Assembly: GCA_000697335.1 (NCBI GenBank)
Contig: JNEM01007126.1
Location: 1 to 45,971, forward strand
Direction: 5' to 3'
DNA length: 45,971 bases
From: Conidiobolus incongruus B7586
Taxonomy: Eukaryota; Entomophthoromycota; Entomophthoromycetes; Entomophthorales; Conidiobolaceae
The translations under genes were made by a program, and so were the position numbers. The notes below the pieces were generated by a model. The model was not told the DNA's origin and made no database searches. It saw only the letters and a list, made by a program, of their open reading frames with translations. Of the stretch, positions 1 to 11,179 are shown piece after piece (the first letter of the stretch is position 1; each line of letters starts with the position of its first letter).

Positions 1-3000
1 TTAAGCTTTTAATAATATCTTAATAAGTTTTGTTTAATAATAACTACTCTAACTTTTTTTAAGCTTTAATAATATTATAAGGTATTTATTTTATATTTTT
101 ATTTATTAATTTAAATTTAAACATTAATAAATATAAAATATTTATAAAACTAATATAAAAGTACTTAGATAATTTTTTAACTAAAATAAAAAGATATTTT
201 TCAATATATTTTTTCTTTTTATTAATAATCAAAAAAGTAATAATTAAAGTTAATTTTTTAAATTTTAACAGGCTTTAGATAATTCTTCTCTTAATCTTAA
301 AATAATTTATTTAACAATAAATTGTTGATTTAAATAATACTTTATTATTAAAAGCTAATTATAAATTTTAAATAATTTTAAAGTTTATGGTTAAATTTTA
401 TTAATACTAAAATAAAAAATTTTTAATGATTATAATCTAGTTTAAACAAAATTAAATTAAATAACCAATTTTAAAAAATTAATTTTTTAATCAAAAAAAT
501 TATTATATATATATATATATTTTAAAAATATATAAATTCCTATTAACTTTGTATATATTTATTTATTTCAAACTAATAATATGTTTGAAAAATCAGTAAT
601 TAAAAAATTTCTTATTATTTTAAATTCAAGGCAATAATTGGAATTTATCAACTATTACTTAATTTATTAATGAAATTTTAACAAAGATAATTTTGAATGT
701 ATTTTAAAAAGTTATAAATTGGATCAATAGTTTGTTAAATATATTACTCTTCCTAACTTTCTTTAAAAATATTATAATTACAGTATTGAATAAACAGAAT
801 AAATTATTATTACTATTATTATTATTATCTATATTAAATTTCTAAACTATGATATACACTAGGTAATGATAGTAAGTAAAATACTTTTCAAACAGGGTAC
901 AGTTTACCTAAGATTTTTTATATTTAAGATATTAAAACCAATTTACTTTAATCACTTTGGAATTTACCAGTTTGTATAGTTGATTATATTTGACTAATTA
1001 GGTATTATAATTTAATAAAAATATAATCCTAAATATTTCAAAACTTATAGCAATTATTACCAATATTTATATATATAAGCTTTCTAAAGTTGAAATTATA
1101 CGCTAAATTAAACTTTGAATTAAATTCCAATTAATCAGTTTAGAATCAAATTTGTTTGCTACTCCGATCATTAGTAATATTACGTTAATGGATTAAAAAT
1201 TTTAAAAGGGTAGCAGTGGTCCAAAAAATTTTAAAACATTTTCAAATTTAATAATTTATAATTAAACCAATCGTTATTTTATCTTTAAGTTTGTCAACTT
1301 TCAACTATTTCCCCATATTTTTTTTAAATATTAAACAGAAAAAACTGTATAAATTTTTAATTAAAATCAATTTAAATTGAGAAAATTTCGTATAATTAGA
1401 CCTGATAAATGAAATTATTAAGCTTAGCTCCATATTTTAATTAGGAAAATACAAAATTGAGAAAGGATAATTGACGTATATGCATACTAAGCTACGCTCA
1501 CTATTTCTCCTACAGGTCTAATGATTGTTTATATAGCTACGAATTATTGATCACCTAATCCATTTCAGATCCCTAAAAACAATTAGAAAATTGACAATGA
1601 TTTAATGTTATAAATAACTAAAATAAATTTTAATTAATAATAATAATAATAGTAAAATTTTAAACAATTGGTAACATACAAATTTATTAAGTAAAACTTA
1701 ACTAATGTTCTATGATAATTGTTATGTAAGCAATCTCGAAAGAAATAAGATTAATTTATATATTCAATATTTTTAAACTTAGCCTTCAATCAAGTTCATT
1801 AAAATCATCCAATTTTTAGTTGATAAAACTATTGAAATTCAGTATTATTAGTGGTAAGATATTATATTTAATAAATAGTGGACTATTATAAAAAATTCAA
1901 TTTATCACAATTACGTATGATAAATATATTTTTAAAAATACTCCACATAATAGATGAAAGATGGACCCTTAAAAACTGAGCATTAATAGATAATTATCGA
2001 AACAATTTTATGATAGATTAATTAATATTAACAAATAATTCCTCAATTTCCTTATTATCTTAACAATTTTAAATATGTATCCACTATTATTTTCAAGTAT
2101 AATACTAAGATTAATAATATATCCGCTCTCATTATTAATATTTTATTTTATAGAATTTACTAGATGCTTTACCAATTTACTATTTCAATTTAATTAAAAA
2201 ATTTTATTTAATAGAATTTGAATTAATGATGTAATCTAAATGGAGAAATTTACAAATATGTAATCAGATTATTAAAACTTAACTATTATATAATAATATT
2301 AATTAGAAATTTCTACCAGTATTTGGTAGTGGTTTATACTTAATAAATTTGAAAAATTATTATTATTATTATTATTGTAATTGGTTTAAAATTCTTTAGA
2401 AAGAGTTTATGTAAGTTATAAATAAATTTAAAAAATTTATGGAATAAAAATTAAAAATAGTAGTCAATTTTATAACCCTTAATAAATCTAAATTATTATA
2501 TTATTATCTAATTGAATTATATACAAGGTATTTTATCAATATTCAATGAATCAATTATTTATGGTTTGAAAATGGCTATATTTGATACAATAATAAATTG
2601 GCTGCTGGTTTAAAATTGAATTCATTTGATTTGAATTAGTATATTTTCAATTAAAGTAAACTATGGCAATATTTTAAATCAGTATAGTCTATTTATTAAA
2701 GATATAATAAAGATAATGATTATATTGAAATAATATTATTTAATTGAATAGATATTAATATATCAACTCAATCTAGAATGCTTTAAAATTCATTTTTGAG
2801 GATCATCTTGTTTCAAAAATCGTCAAATTTACAAATTGCAAAATAAAACCAAAATGAGGAAATGGATAAGGGGGCTAATTTAAATAATATTACAATTCGA
2901 AAAGGGTTGTGTGTCCCAAGTTAATTTCAATTAAAATTGGGCTAAATTAAATATTGATTTAAACGTCATCGATATGATTGGTAAAATTCAATATTGATTC

Positions 3001-3030
3001 GATAATCTCTAAGTTCTCCCAATTTTTCAA
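1..3030. other. AT-rich spacer without a recognisable gene
   Basis: About 3 kb of very AT-rich DNA. No open frame or domain is recognisable on either strand. It holds short tandem repeats such as a TTA run near 2357-2376 and a TA run near 507-522. The first 540 bases are poorer in G and C than the rest and resemble in composition the transposon relic near 9 kb, but I cannot prove homology. The last 200 bases, with more mixed composition, are the promoter region of the H-like gene that follows. Confidence 0.6.
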
Positions 3031-3040
3031 TATATAAAGG
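3031..3040 (+). promoter_or_regulatory. Probable TATA box of the H-like gene
   Basis: TATATAAAGG lies 82 bases upstream of the ATG at 3113. The intact proline iminopeptidase gene and its downstream decayed copy have TATA-like boxes at similar distances (71 and 83 bases), which supports the call. An ACGTCA motif, a CRE/ATF half-site type, lies near 2963-2968, and an inverted CCAAT box (ATTGG) lies near 2977-2982. Confidence 0.5.
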
Positions 3041-3112
3041 GTCCCAATTTAACAGTCTTTTAGTTATCAAATCTTTCGAATTTTAAGCTCTTGTAATATA
3101 TTCTATTAAATC

Positions 3113-3766
3113 ATGTCATTAAGTCAAATCTCCCGCAGAGTTACTCTCAAGAACCAGTTGATTAGAGTTTGCAGTACCAGAAGATGCTTGTCAACATCAT
3201 CTAGTTCGCAACCCATTAGTAAGTACCTTAATATTACCAAATACTGTTATTACCATAAGAGTCTCACCCTTCTTTTCACGTAGCTAAATACGGCAATACT
3301 CATGAATGGATCCAAATCCAAGACAATATCGCTACAGTAGGTATTACCAACTATGCTCAGAGGAAATTGGGTCCTATTGTCTACATTGATAGGCCCCAGG
3401 TCAGAAGGTCGGGCTCGGCCAAAGGAGGTAAGCCATGAACACTTTGATACTTCTTTGGATCGTTTCTTATGATATGTTTAGAAACTATGGGAACTTTAGA
3501 ATCACCCAACGCTATTAAAGATGTCCACGTACCAGTATCCGGTACCATCATAGCGTTCAATCGCAAACTAAAAGAGGATCCCAATCTCATTAACAAATCG
3601 CCCGAATCTGAAGGTAAAGCATATACATTCTATTCTTGAGCAAGTAGCTAATATTTTAATAGGATGGATATTCAAACTCCAATTCAAGAATAAGAAAGAA
3701 CTTGAAGAGTTATTAGATGCTAAAGATTACAAGAAAATTATTAAGAATCCACCTCTATTCGATTAA
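3113..3766 (+). CDS. Glycine cleavage system H-like protein lacking the lipoyl lysine
   Basis: Four exons, 3113-3218, 3284-3427, 3482-3613 and 3663-3766, give 161 residues with GT-AG introns. Residues 1-35 are Arg-rich, Ser-rich and without acidic residues, like a mitochondrial presequence. From residue 42 the chain follows the H protein: [12 protein letters not shown], a GxLES hairpin, PVSG, EGW and a C-terminal [10 protein letters not shown] helix. The family carries lipoate on the Lys of ESVKA, and here that site reads ESPNAIK, with Asn93 in the Lys position and the nearest Lys three residues later. GD before VVY, common in the family, is GP here. The intact frame and conserved fold residues suggest a functional protein, but not a normal lipoyl carrier for glycine decarboxylase. 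A normal H protein may be encoded elsewhere, making this a paralogue. The yeast counterpart of the family is GCV3. Confidence 0.88.
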
Positions 3767-4012
3767 AAATAAATTATACTGTATTATCATTTACTAAATT
3801 ACTTTAAATTCTTAATTTTATTAATTATCATTAATCAATATTCAATGAACAAAATATTTAAAGTTAATTAAGTTCAATAAAATTTTTATTTAAATAATTA
3901 TATCAAATTATTTAATTTATAAAAATTAAAAATTTTAAAATAATAATAATAAATAAATAAAAACTTAATGTTATATTTAATTCTTATTAAATTCAAATTG
4001 AGTTATTTAAAT

Positions 4013-4050
<38 letters not shown>

Positions 4051-4177
4051 AAATAATAATAAAAAATAAATTTAAATTTAAATTTTAACATTCCCATAAT
4101 AATTTAAAATAAGTAAATTTTAAATTAAAAATTATTTTTTAAACAGTCAATTAATTATTAAAAAAAATTAATCAATA
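3767..4177. other. Spacer with TA microsatellite
   Basis: AT-rich spacer between the H-like gene and the Nudix gene. It holds an uninterrupted 30-base AT dinucleotide run at 4019-4048 and no other recognisable feature. It must contain the 3' end of the first gene and the promoter of the second. Confidence 0.6.
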
Positions 4178-5402
4178 ATGTCTAAAAAATATAATAATTT
4201 CCTTCAAGTTACTCAAATCGCTAATAACTATCCTTACCCAACGCATCACGTTAATAAGCGCAATCATCCCTTATTTAAATTACATGTTGATTCCAACCAA
4301 ATTCTTGGGATTTTGGAGTTTGAAACTTATCAAAAACTCAAGAATTTCCAAGTATCAAAGGATTTGAGTGATAAGTTCCCAAATCCAGTATTTGTGACTA
4401 GTACTGACCCATTGGGAATGGGTTATGAGTTTTTATCATTTTCCCAGTTTTATAATACTTATGAATTGAGGACTGAGGTAGTTGATCTGCTGTTGAGAAG
4501 TTTTAGAGAGAAGGATTTACATATTTGTTTAAGAGGTAATACTAATAATCATATATTATAATCGGCATAATCAATTAATGAGGATTAGGTTGGAGAAATG
4601 AAATCTACCCAGTAATTCCATTCAATACTGAGTCCAAGGAGCCTGTTTTTGAAATGGAACGTGTGGGATCCTTCATGTTTGGAATTGGCACTTATGGTGT
4701 GCATTTGAATGGATATGTAAAATCTGAGAAAGATGGTATTAAAATGTGGATTGCTAGAAGATCTCCAACTAAACAGACTTGGCCCAATATGTTGGACAAT
4801 ATGGTAGTTTTTCTATTATTTTTAATGGTTAATTATTAATTATTGATTATTGGTTTGATGGGATTAGGTTGCTGGAGGTATTACTATCAACGAACAAAAG
4901 TACTTGACAATGGTGCGAGAATGTATGGAAGAAGCTAGTATTCCCGAAGAAATTGCCTCAAAAGTAAATTTTAATTTATCCTGATCTCTCTTATTATATT
5001 AACTCAAATCGAATTTAGGCTATTCCATGTGGTGCATTGAGTTACATCACCCACAGTCATTTAGGTATAGCACCCGAAACTCAGTACATTTATGACTTAG
5101 AGCTCGATGAAAATTTTGTGCCTAAACCTAATGATGGGGAAGTAGGCAATTTTTATTTAATGACTATTGAAGAATTAAAACAAAATTTATTAAATGGAGA
5201 ATTTAAACCTAATTGTGGTATCGGTAATATATAAATATTTATAAATTTATATTATAGTTTTATAATATTAATCATATTTATTTAATATTTAGTGGTTATT
5301 GATTTCTTAATACGTCACGGATTTATCAAACCTGATGATGAGCCTAATTATTTAGAAATTTTAAAAAATATTCATCGAGATTTTAATTTTTATTACGAAT
5401 AA
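4178..5402 (+). CDS. DUF4743-Nudix hydrolase (thiamine pyrophosphokinase-related family)
   Basis: Five exons, 4178-4535, 4589-4803, 4868-4963, 5019-5223 and 5293-5402, give 327 residues. The first part matches the DUF4743 region that precedes the Nudix fold in yeast YJR142W and plant Nudix 20/24-type proteins, including FGIGTYGVHLNGYV and WIARRSPTKQTWPNMLDN. The Nudix box follows the GGxxxxE pattern and then RECMEEASI. The REUxEE core is complete, so metal binding is likely, while the usual Gly after EEx is Ser. Members of this family act on small pyrophosphate-containing molecules such as damaged thiamine diphosphate derivatives. The substrate here is not known. A decayed copy lies 3 kb downstream. 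No organelle signal is obvious. Confidence 0.93.
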
Positions 5403-5850
5403 TTATTATTTTTATCTTAAATAATTTATATTAAAATAAATTAAAATTTATGATGGAATTGATTAATTTTAAGTTTTAATTAGTTAATCTATTTGGAATA
5501 TAAATATTCTTAAGAGATAATACGGTATTATTAAAACTTTAAAATTAACAATATACAAAAATAACTTTCAAATTAATTAACGTATATTAATTATTGAACA
5601 AAATCAATCTAATAAATATCCTACAATGTGTAATTATAAAGATCAAGTTATATTTATCTATGCTAAAAGTTTATAAAATCAACGAATAAATTTAATAAAG
5701 ATTAAGCACTAAAATGAATGATAATTGTGGTTATTTTTATAATTTGATTAAATTTAAAAATTTATTAAAGTAAAAGAAAGAAAAATAAACGCTTATTTAA
5801 ACTATTTTTTAATTTTATTAACAGTATTTTCTTAATTAATTAAGAGTCAA
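5403..5850. other. AT-rich spacer
   Basis: Spacer between the Nudix gene and the tRNA gene. I see no coding potential or repeat in it. Confidence 0.6.
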
Positions 5851-5921
5851 GCAATGGTGGTTTAGTGGTATAATTACCGCCTGCCACGCGGTAGACCGGG
5901 GTTCGATTCCCCGCCATTGCA
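5851..5921 (+). tRNA. tRNA-Gly (anticodon GCC)
   Basis: The 71-base sequence folds as a cloverleaf. The acceptor stem GCAATGG pairs with CCATTGC. The anticodon stem ACCGC/GCGGT encloses the loop CTGCCAC, with anticodon GCC at 5883-5885. The T-arm contains GTTCGATTC. The internal A box lies near 5858-5868 and the B box at 5900-5910. There is no intron. A run of nine T at 5937-5945 is a good RNA polymerase III terminator. Confidence 0.97.
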
Positions 5922-5936
5922 TTCCATAAGTCCAAA

Positions 5937-5945
5937 TTTTTTTTT
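5937..5945 (+). terminator. RNA polymerase III terminator of tRNA-Gly
   Basis: Nine consecutive T residues start 15 bases after the discriminator base of the tRNA, as expected for Pol III termination. Confidence 0.75.
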
Positions 5946-7194
5946 CAAATATTATTTAAAAATCTTTATCCATGATTTATATTAGTTAGATTATTTTTAA
6001 ATTTATAATAAAAATACATTGAAAAAAAATCTCTATTAGAATTTATTAGATTTTAAATTAATAAATTATTAAGATTAGGTATTATAAAAACATGATTGAT
6101 CAAAAATTCAATTCTTATATTGAATATTGTGAAAATCTGATTTGATTATATCACTAAATTTCTATTCACAAAATCCATAATGTCAATTGATATTATTTTT
6201 AACTCTTTATCACAAATTTAAGTCACTTTTTCTCCTTTATATATTGGACAAAACTTTAAAAAAGTTTTTAATAATGATTTTAAGAGGCTATTAGATAAAA
6301 ACTATGGTCATAAATGTATCATTAATTTTTGTATTAATTCACTCTTTGGTAGTTAATATTTTCAACTATATAATTTTCCAAAAAAATTTGTTTACTAAGG
6401 TATTTATAATAAAAATTTATTAATTTGATAAAAATTACTCAATAGAGTATTGAATTAAAATGGAAGTATAAACTATTCAAAAAATGAATCAACCTAAACT
6501 ATTGAAAGTATTATTGAGTCAATAGCTTTAAATTTATCATCATTTTTAAATCACATACTAAATCACTTTTGATTTTAACTTTTTCTTAAAGTTCTCGAAT
6601 GAATAATTTAATAGAAGCTGAGTTATTTTTATTTGATTTTATTGGATCTTTTCAAATTCAAAAAAAAATATAATGATTTGTAGACTAGTTCAAGCGTAAT
6701 AGAAATCATTATAATTTAGACGCAATGATCCATAAATTTGGTGAAAAGTAAGCTACTATCATTCTTGAACGCGAGTCAGAAGTGTACATGGTCAACCCAT
6801 TTTTGCATAATATCACAGAATTGAACCTATAAGAAAATATGACTACAGTCAGAATTTGCGTAATCTTTGAAGTTGAAAATATTCAGGTAAATATAATGAG
6901 GATTGAAGATTATAATCTCAATAATGAGACTTAAAAATCCCAATTCAACAATTATAATTGGTGACAATTTCAATGTAATTAGTGTAATATAGAATTTGTC
7001 ATTTATAAAATAAATTACAAGAATTTTAATTTATTATCTTAGTTGATAATCCATTGTTAGGAACTATACTAACTACTGAATTTTTATCTTGAAATTCGAT
7101 GAACAAAATGGTATAAATATTAGTGTTTTAATATTTGAAAACTCTATTTATTTGATTGAATTGTTATATTATTATCCAATTATTATTTTAAATT
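5946..7194. other. AT-rich spacer with one possible decayed exon
   Basis: Mostly featureless AT-rich DNA. The exception is about 6720-6900 on the + strand, less AT-rich than its surroundings, where one frame reads like protein (for example LERESEVYMVNPFLHNITEL) between two stop codons. I do not recognise the family. It may be a fragment of a decayed host gene. Confidence 0.4.
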
Positions 7195-8290
7195 TAAAAT
7201 CTATTTAGAACTCTTTCAATTGACGAATAATTATCTTTATCCAAGTGTTGAACCCCTTTACAGAAATACTACTTCAAACTAAATGAAACAAGATATGATA
7301 TTATTAGTATTTTAGATTCATAATTGCAAATTTGTTAAGAGAGTTCGAAGTTCCAAAAGAATTAGAATCCAATTTCCGAGTACCTGTATTCATAATTTCA
7401 AAGCGTAAAATTGAGAATTAATTTGTTAGATTTAAAATATTGAAAAATAAATATTGTCATCTAGGTTTGAGAGATAATTGATGAATTTATTGAATAGATC
7501 AGTTTTAATTCATTTGATTGGGTTAAAAAAATGAAATCTATACTATTATAACTTATATAGGATCTATCAAAGAGTCTGTCTTTCAAACAAAACTTTTTGA
7601 ATCTTTTATTTCTGCATTTATTACCTTTGATATATATTTGAATAGTTATATTAGACACAATGATGAAATTAAAATGTGAATTGCTAAATGATTTCCAACT
7701 AAGCAAACTTGATTGAATATGTTGGATAATATTGTAGATATTTAAACTCATGTATATTATTTAAGGTATTAATACGATTTGATAAGTCGCTAGTGGTAAT
7801 TTCATTAGTCAATAAAAATTGGCTATGATTATTAGAGAATATCTAAAAGCTAGCATTCCCTATGTAATCAGTTTAAAAGTAAATCAGTGATTCTGAAAAT
7901 AAATTATATTATTTAGCTTGTTGGTATAGGCTGTAACTTGTGATGTTTTAACCTACATTACACAGAGTGAATATAGTATTGCATTCGAAACTTAATGCAT
8001 TTGCTATTTAAAATTTGATCCAGATTCCGTTCTCAAGCCAAAAGATGGCCAAGTTGGCAATTTTCATTTTAACGACAGTGATCAATTAATAGAATCACAT
8101 TAATAGTGGGAAAATTCAAATCAAAATGCAGATTAAGTAAATAAAATTAATTATTTATGGATATAATAATTATTATTTATTAATAGTTGTAATTGATTTC
8201 TTAATTTATTAAAGCTATATAACACTGAATGAAGAATCTGATTGAATGGCTTTTATAAAATATTCACCAAACTTTTGATTTTTTTACAAT
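7195..8290 (+). pseudogene. Decayed duplicate of the DUF4743-Nudix gene
   Basis: This stretch aligns throughout with the intact gene at 4178-5402. Segments matching its exon 1 start near 7195, exon 2 near 7520-7735, exon 3 near 7785-7877, exon 4 near 7930-8135 and exon 5 near 8186-8290, so it came from DNA duplication and not from retrocopying. It cannot encode the enzyme. Trp codons have become TGA at the sites matching MWIARR and TWPNML, other stops are present, the REUxEE Nudix core is gone, and about 60 bases are missing from the end of exon 1. Many differences are G to A or C to T, so the copy has drifted to the AT content of the spacers. Confidence 0.88.
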
Positions 8291-8779
8291 TAATCTAAAT
8301 TAGATTGATTATCATTTCACAATGAGCTGTTTAATTATTAGTATAGAAATTAAGAAATGGCAAATTTTTTAATTTCTGATCTTTCAAACATATTATACAT
8401 TTTGAAAGATTATATATATATGTATATATATATATAATATATAGGAAAATAAATATTTTCAAACTATATATATATATATTTAATTTTAATTATTTTCTTT
8501 ATTAAAATATTTTGATTTTAAAATTTATACTTAAATTTAATTATGTTTAAACTAGATTGTAATTATCAAAAAGTGTTTATTTTTGTATCTTTAAAACTTA
8601 ATTATAAACCCTTTAAAATTATTTAAAACTTGTAAATAACTTATAAAGATGGTATTTTATCTAAAACTACTATATATTACTAAATTTGTGATTTTAAAGC
8701 TAGAAAAAACATTATTTAAAATTTACTAAAATTTAAAAGACTAATTTCTATTGTTATTTTTTTTATTATTAATAAAGTA
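8291..8779. other. AT-rich spacer with TA repeats
   Basis: The spacer includes an imperfect TA repeat around 8409-8445 and another at 8465-8481. I see no gene in it. Confidence 0.55.
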
Positions 8780-9560
8780 AAAAAATATATTAAGAAATAC
8801 TTTTTTATTTTTATTAAAAAATTATTAAAGTAATTTAATATTAATTATACAAGTATATTATATTTATTTAAGTTTAAACTTAAATTAATTAATAAAAATA
8901 TAAAATAGATAACTTATAATTTAATAAAAACCTAAAAGAAAATTAAAGTAGCTATAGTTAAATTAAATTTATTAAAGTATAATTAAAAATAAAAGTTTTT
9001 ATAGTAAATACTTATAATTAATAAATCTTAAATTCCTTTATATAATCTTTTACTTAAAAATAAAATAAAATGTTAAATTAAACTAAATTAATCTTCTCTA
9101 TAAATTTTAATAAATAAACACTTTAAATATAAATCAATATTAATTGTTATAATAGATTATAATAATATATAGTTTTTTTATTTAATACTTTAAAGAAAAT
9201 TAATTAATAATAAATTATATATTACTTTTTTAAATAAAATAATTTTTAAATGGTATTCTCAATATAAATTAAAAACACTTATTATTTTGTATAATAATTG
9301 TAAAATATATAAAATTAAAGTTGTAAAAGATTTTTTATATAAAAAAAAATTAGAGGGAGTTACTATATTTAATATATTCACTTGATTATAACTTATATAA
9401 TTATAATTGTTTTAGACAATTAAAAAAATAGCTTACAGGAAAAAAAATTCCTTTAAACAAATTAAATTAGTTTGTGAAACATTAAATTTCAGTTTTTAAT
9501 AAAAAGAACTGTTTTTTAAGTATTAGAAACTTATTAAAAGTATAGAAAAGAGTTTTTAAT
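8780..9560 (+). mobile_element. Decayed Tc1/mariner-type DNA transposon (transposase relic)
   Basis: The block is almost pure A and T but still shows the end of a DDE transposase on the + strand. At about 9280-9360 one frame reads NNCKIYKIKVVKDFL, which fits the family's QDNAPIH..KVVKDFL around the second catalytic Asp. At about 9372-9440 the frame one base over reads YSLDYNLYNYNCFRQLKK, matching the YSPDLNPIENxWxxLKK signature with Pro, Leu, Glu and Trp replaced by codons reachable through C to T and G to A changes. Upstream, stops interrupt every frame. I could not find the terminal inverted repeats, so both borders are approximate. The element is old and cannot make a transposase. Confidence 0.68.
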
Positions 9561-9838
9561 AATAAAAGAGGCTATTAATTTTATATTATTCATTAATTTT
9601 TATATATTATTTATTAATTTATTTGTTTAATTTTAATTTTAAAATTGTGCCATTACTTAATTTCTACACTAATATTATTGAAATGAAATGATTTTATAAT
9701 GATATAAAATAAAATAATAAAATATATACTAAAGAAATATTGAATTAAAAATTACAATGTTTAGTTAACAAATTAACATGAATTATATAATGCATTATTT
9801 AAATATGGTTAATAGAAAAATCTATACTCAGTTGATAT

Positions 9839-11179
9839 TTAAGTTGAGTTATGGTGAAAATTTAGTATCCTGTCGTCATGTGTCCCACTCGCTAAGTAAA
9901 CTTTAATAACTTGGTAACTGACGCCATCGTGGTCGCTACCCCAGCTTCTACTCTTGTAGCCCTTCAAATCCATGCTGGAGTAGCTGGGGAGCTTGGGCAA
10001 AATGCGGATTTCTACAATCCAATCATTAATCAGATTGAACCCAGGGGGAACGCCAGGAATGCAAGGTTTGTTGGGAACTTGAGGGTTGTAGCGGGGAGGA
10101 GGAGGAAGTTTTAAAAAGCCCAAATGGACCAAGACCGCAAGGAGGTCTGAGTCATCTGTGTATATCATACTGCCCCAGACTTCGTGATCCCTTATCTTGT
10201 CATGGAACCAGCCCCATTTTAGATAAGATCTAGCTATGCGTACTTTGACCACCGCATTGATTTTATTACTATAGTCGGGCAGCAAGGAACGATGACTGTA
10301 AGTATGGGATAGAGGCTGTGATATAGGAGGATATCGATTGGTGTCAACTTCCATCATATTCACTAAAGCTACAGGCTGAGCTGGAGTATCAACAACCAGA
10401 AGACTGGAGCTATCTTGAAAAATTGGCATTTGATATGGATGTCTATGATTCATATTGTCAATTTCTGGCAATCGAACGTTAGATTTTAATTCGTGCGTAA
10501 TGTTCGAAGGAAAATTATTATGACTAGGTGCTGATTTTCTTTCAAATGGAGAGTGGGAATCTTAATTAAAATTCACTTAATATATTTAATTTAGTAACAG
10601 AGATAGTCATTGTAGTTACCGTAATGTGGTAATGAAATTCTTCGTTCGGAAACAATATTTAGAGATGGGAGTGACGGTAGAGAATGATCTTTATATTCTG
10701 TTTTCACTCTTTTTGAATCATGTTTACCTATTTAAAATTTATTATCTATAAAAATTTTTCATTTAAAAATTGAAAAAAAAATACCTATATCTGATGGTAA
10801 ATGACCAGGAGAGTCACTATGAGGCATATCTAAAGGAGAACGAGGCCTGGCTAAAACAAAGTTCAATATAATACAAAATAAAAGTAAAATAAAATTATAT
10901 ACCTGGTTGAAAAGGAGAAGGAGAATCTTTATTATGAATACGGTCAAACGGACTAGAGTGCTTCGAAATTGGTGGAGGCTCCATTAAATCCACATTCACT
11001 CTATTTAATAATTCTACTTTTCCTCTCAATGAAGGAATTGGGTCGGAAGATATTGTATTATTCATATCTGAAGACGGCCCAGTTCCCTTTAAAATATTTG
11101 AATTATCTAAATTTCTACTCTTTTCACTGTTGTCAGGTTCACTTTGAACACTCAATTTAACGTCATTAAAGGTATCCAT
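9839..11179 (-). CDS. RXT3: Rxt3-like subunit of the Rpd3L histone deacetylase complex
   Basis: Four exons on the minus strand, 11179-10903, 10850-10785, 10727-10620 and 10560-9839, give 390 residues, all joining in phase 1. The N-terminal 250 residues are low complexity, rich in Ser, Pro, Asp and Asn, as expected for a disordered chromatin factor. The Rxt3 domain follows, with the hallmark VWGSMIYTDDSD at residues 278-289, then LLAVLVHLGFL and a Pro-rich loop. Rxt3 belongs to the large Rpd3/Sin3 histone deacetylase complex in yeast and acts in nuclear transcriptional repression. All introns are 51-59 bases with GTA donors. The domain is fungal, which supports the fungal origin of the window. 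Confidence 0.9.

Noticed and set aside
1-540. A second Tc1/mariner relic (helix-turn-helix end) in the first 540 bases
   Set aside because: A loose match to the N-terminal transposase region and similar base composition were seen, but no diagnostic motif survives, and chance similarity is high in such A/T-rich DNA.
4019-4048. CRISPR or other ordered repeat arrays
   Set aside because: The only tandem arrays are TA and TTA microsatellites. No spaced direct repeats were found.
188-8815. An inverted repeat pair between about 188-240 and 8757-8815
   Set aside because: The two stretches look similar in reverse orientation, but both are nearly pure A/T and the orientation does not fit transposon ends, so I could not separate it from chance.
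9911-10114. A plus-strand open frame inside RXT3
   Set aside because: It lies opposite the conserved Rxt3 domain and has no recognisable domain of its own.
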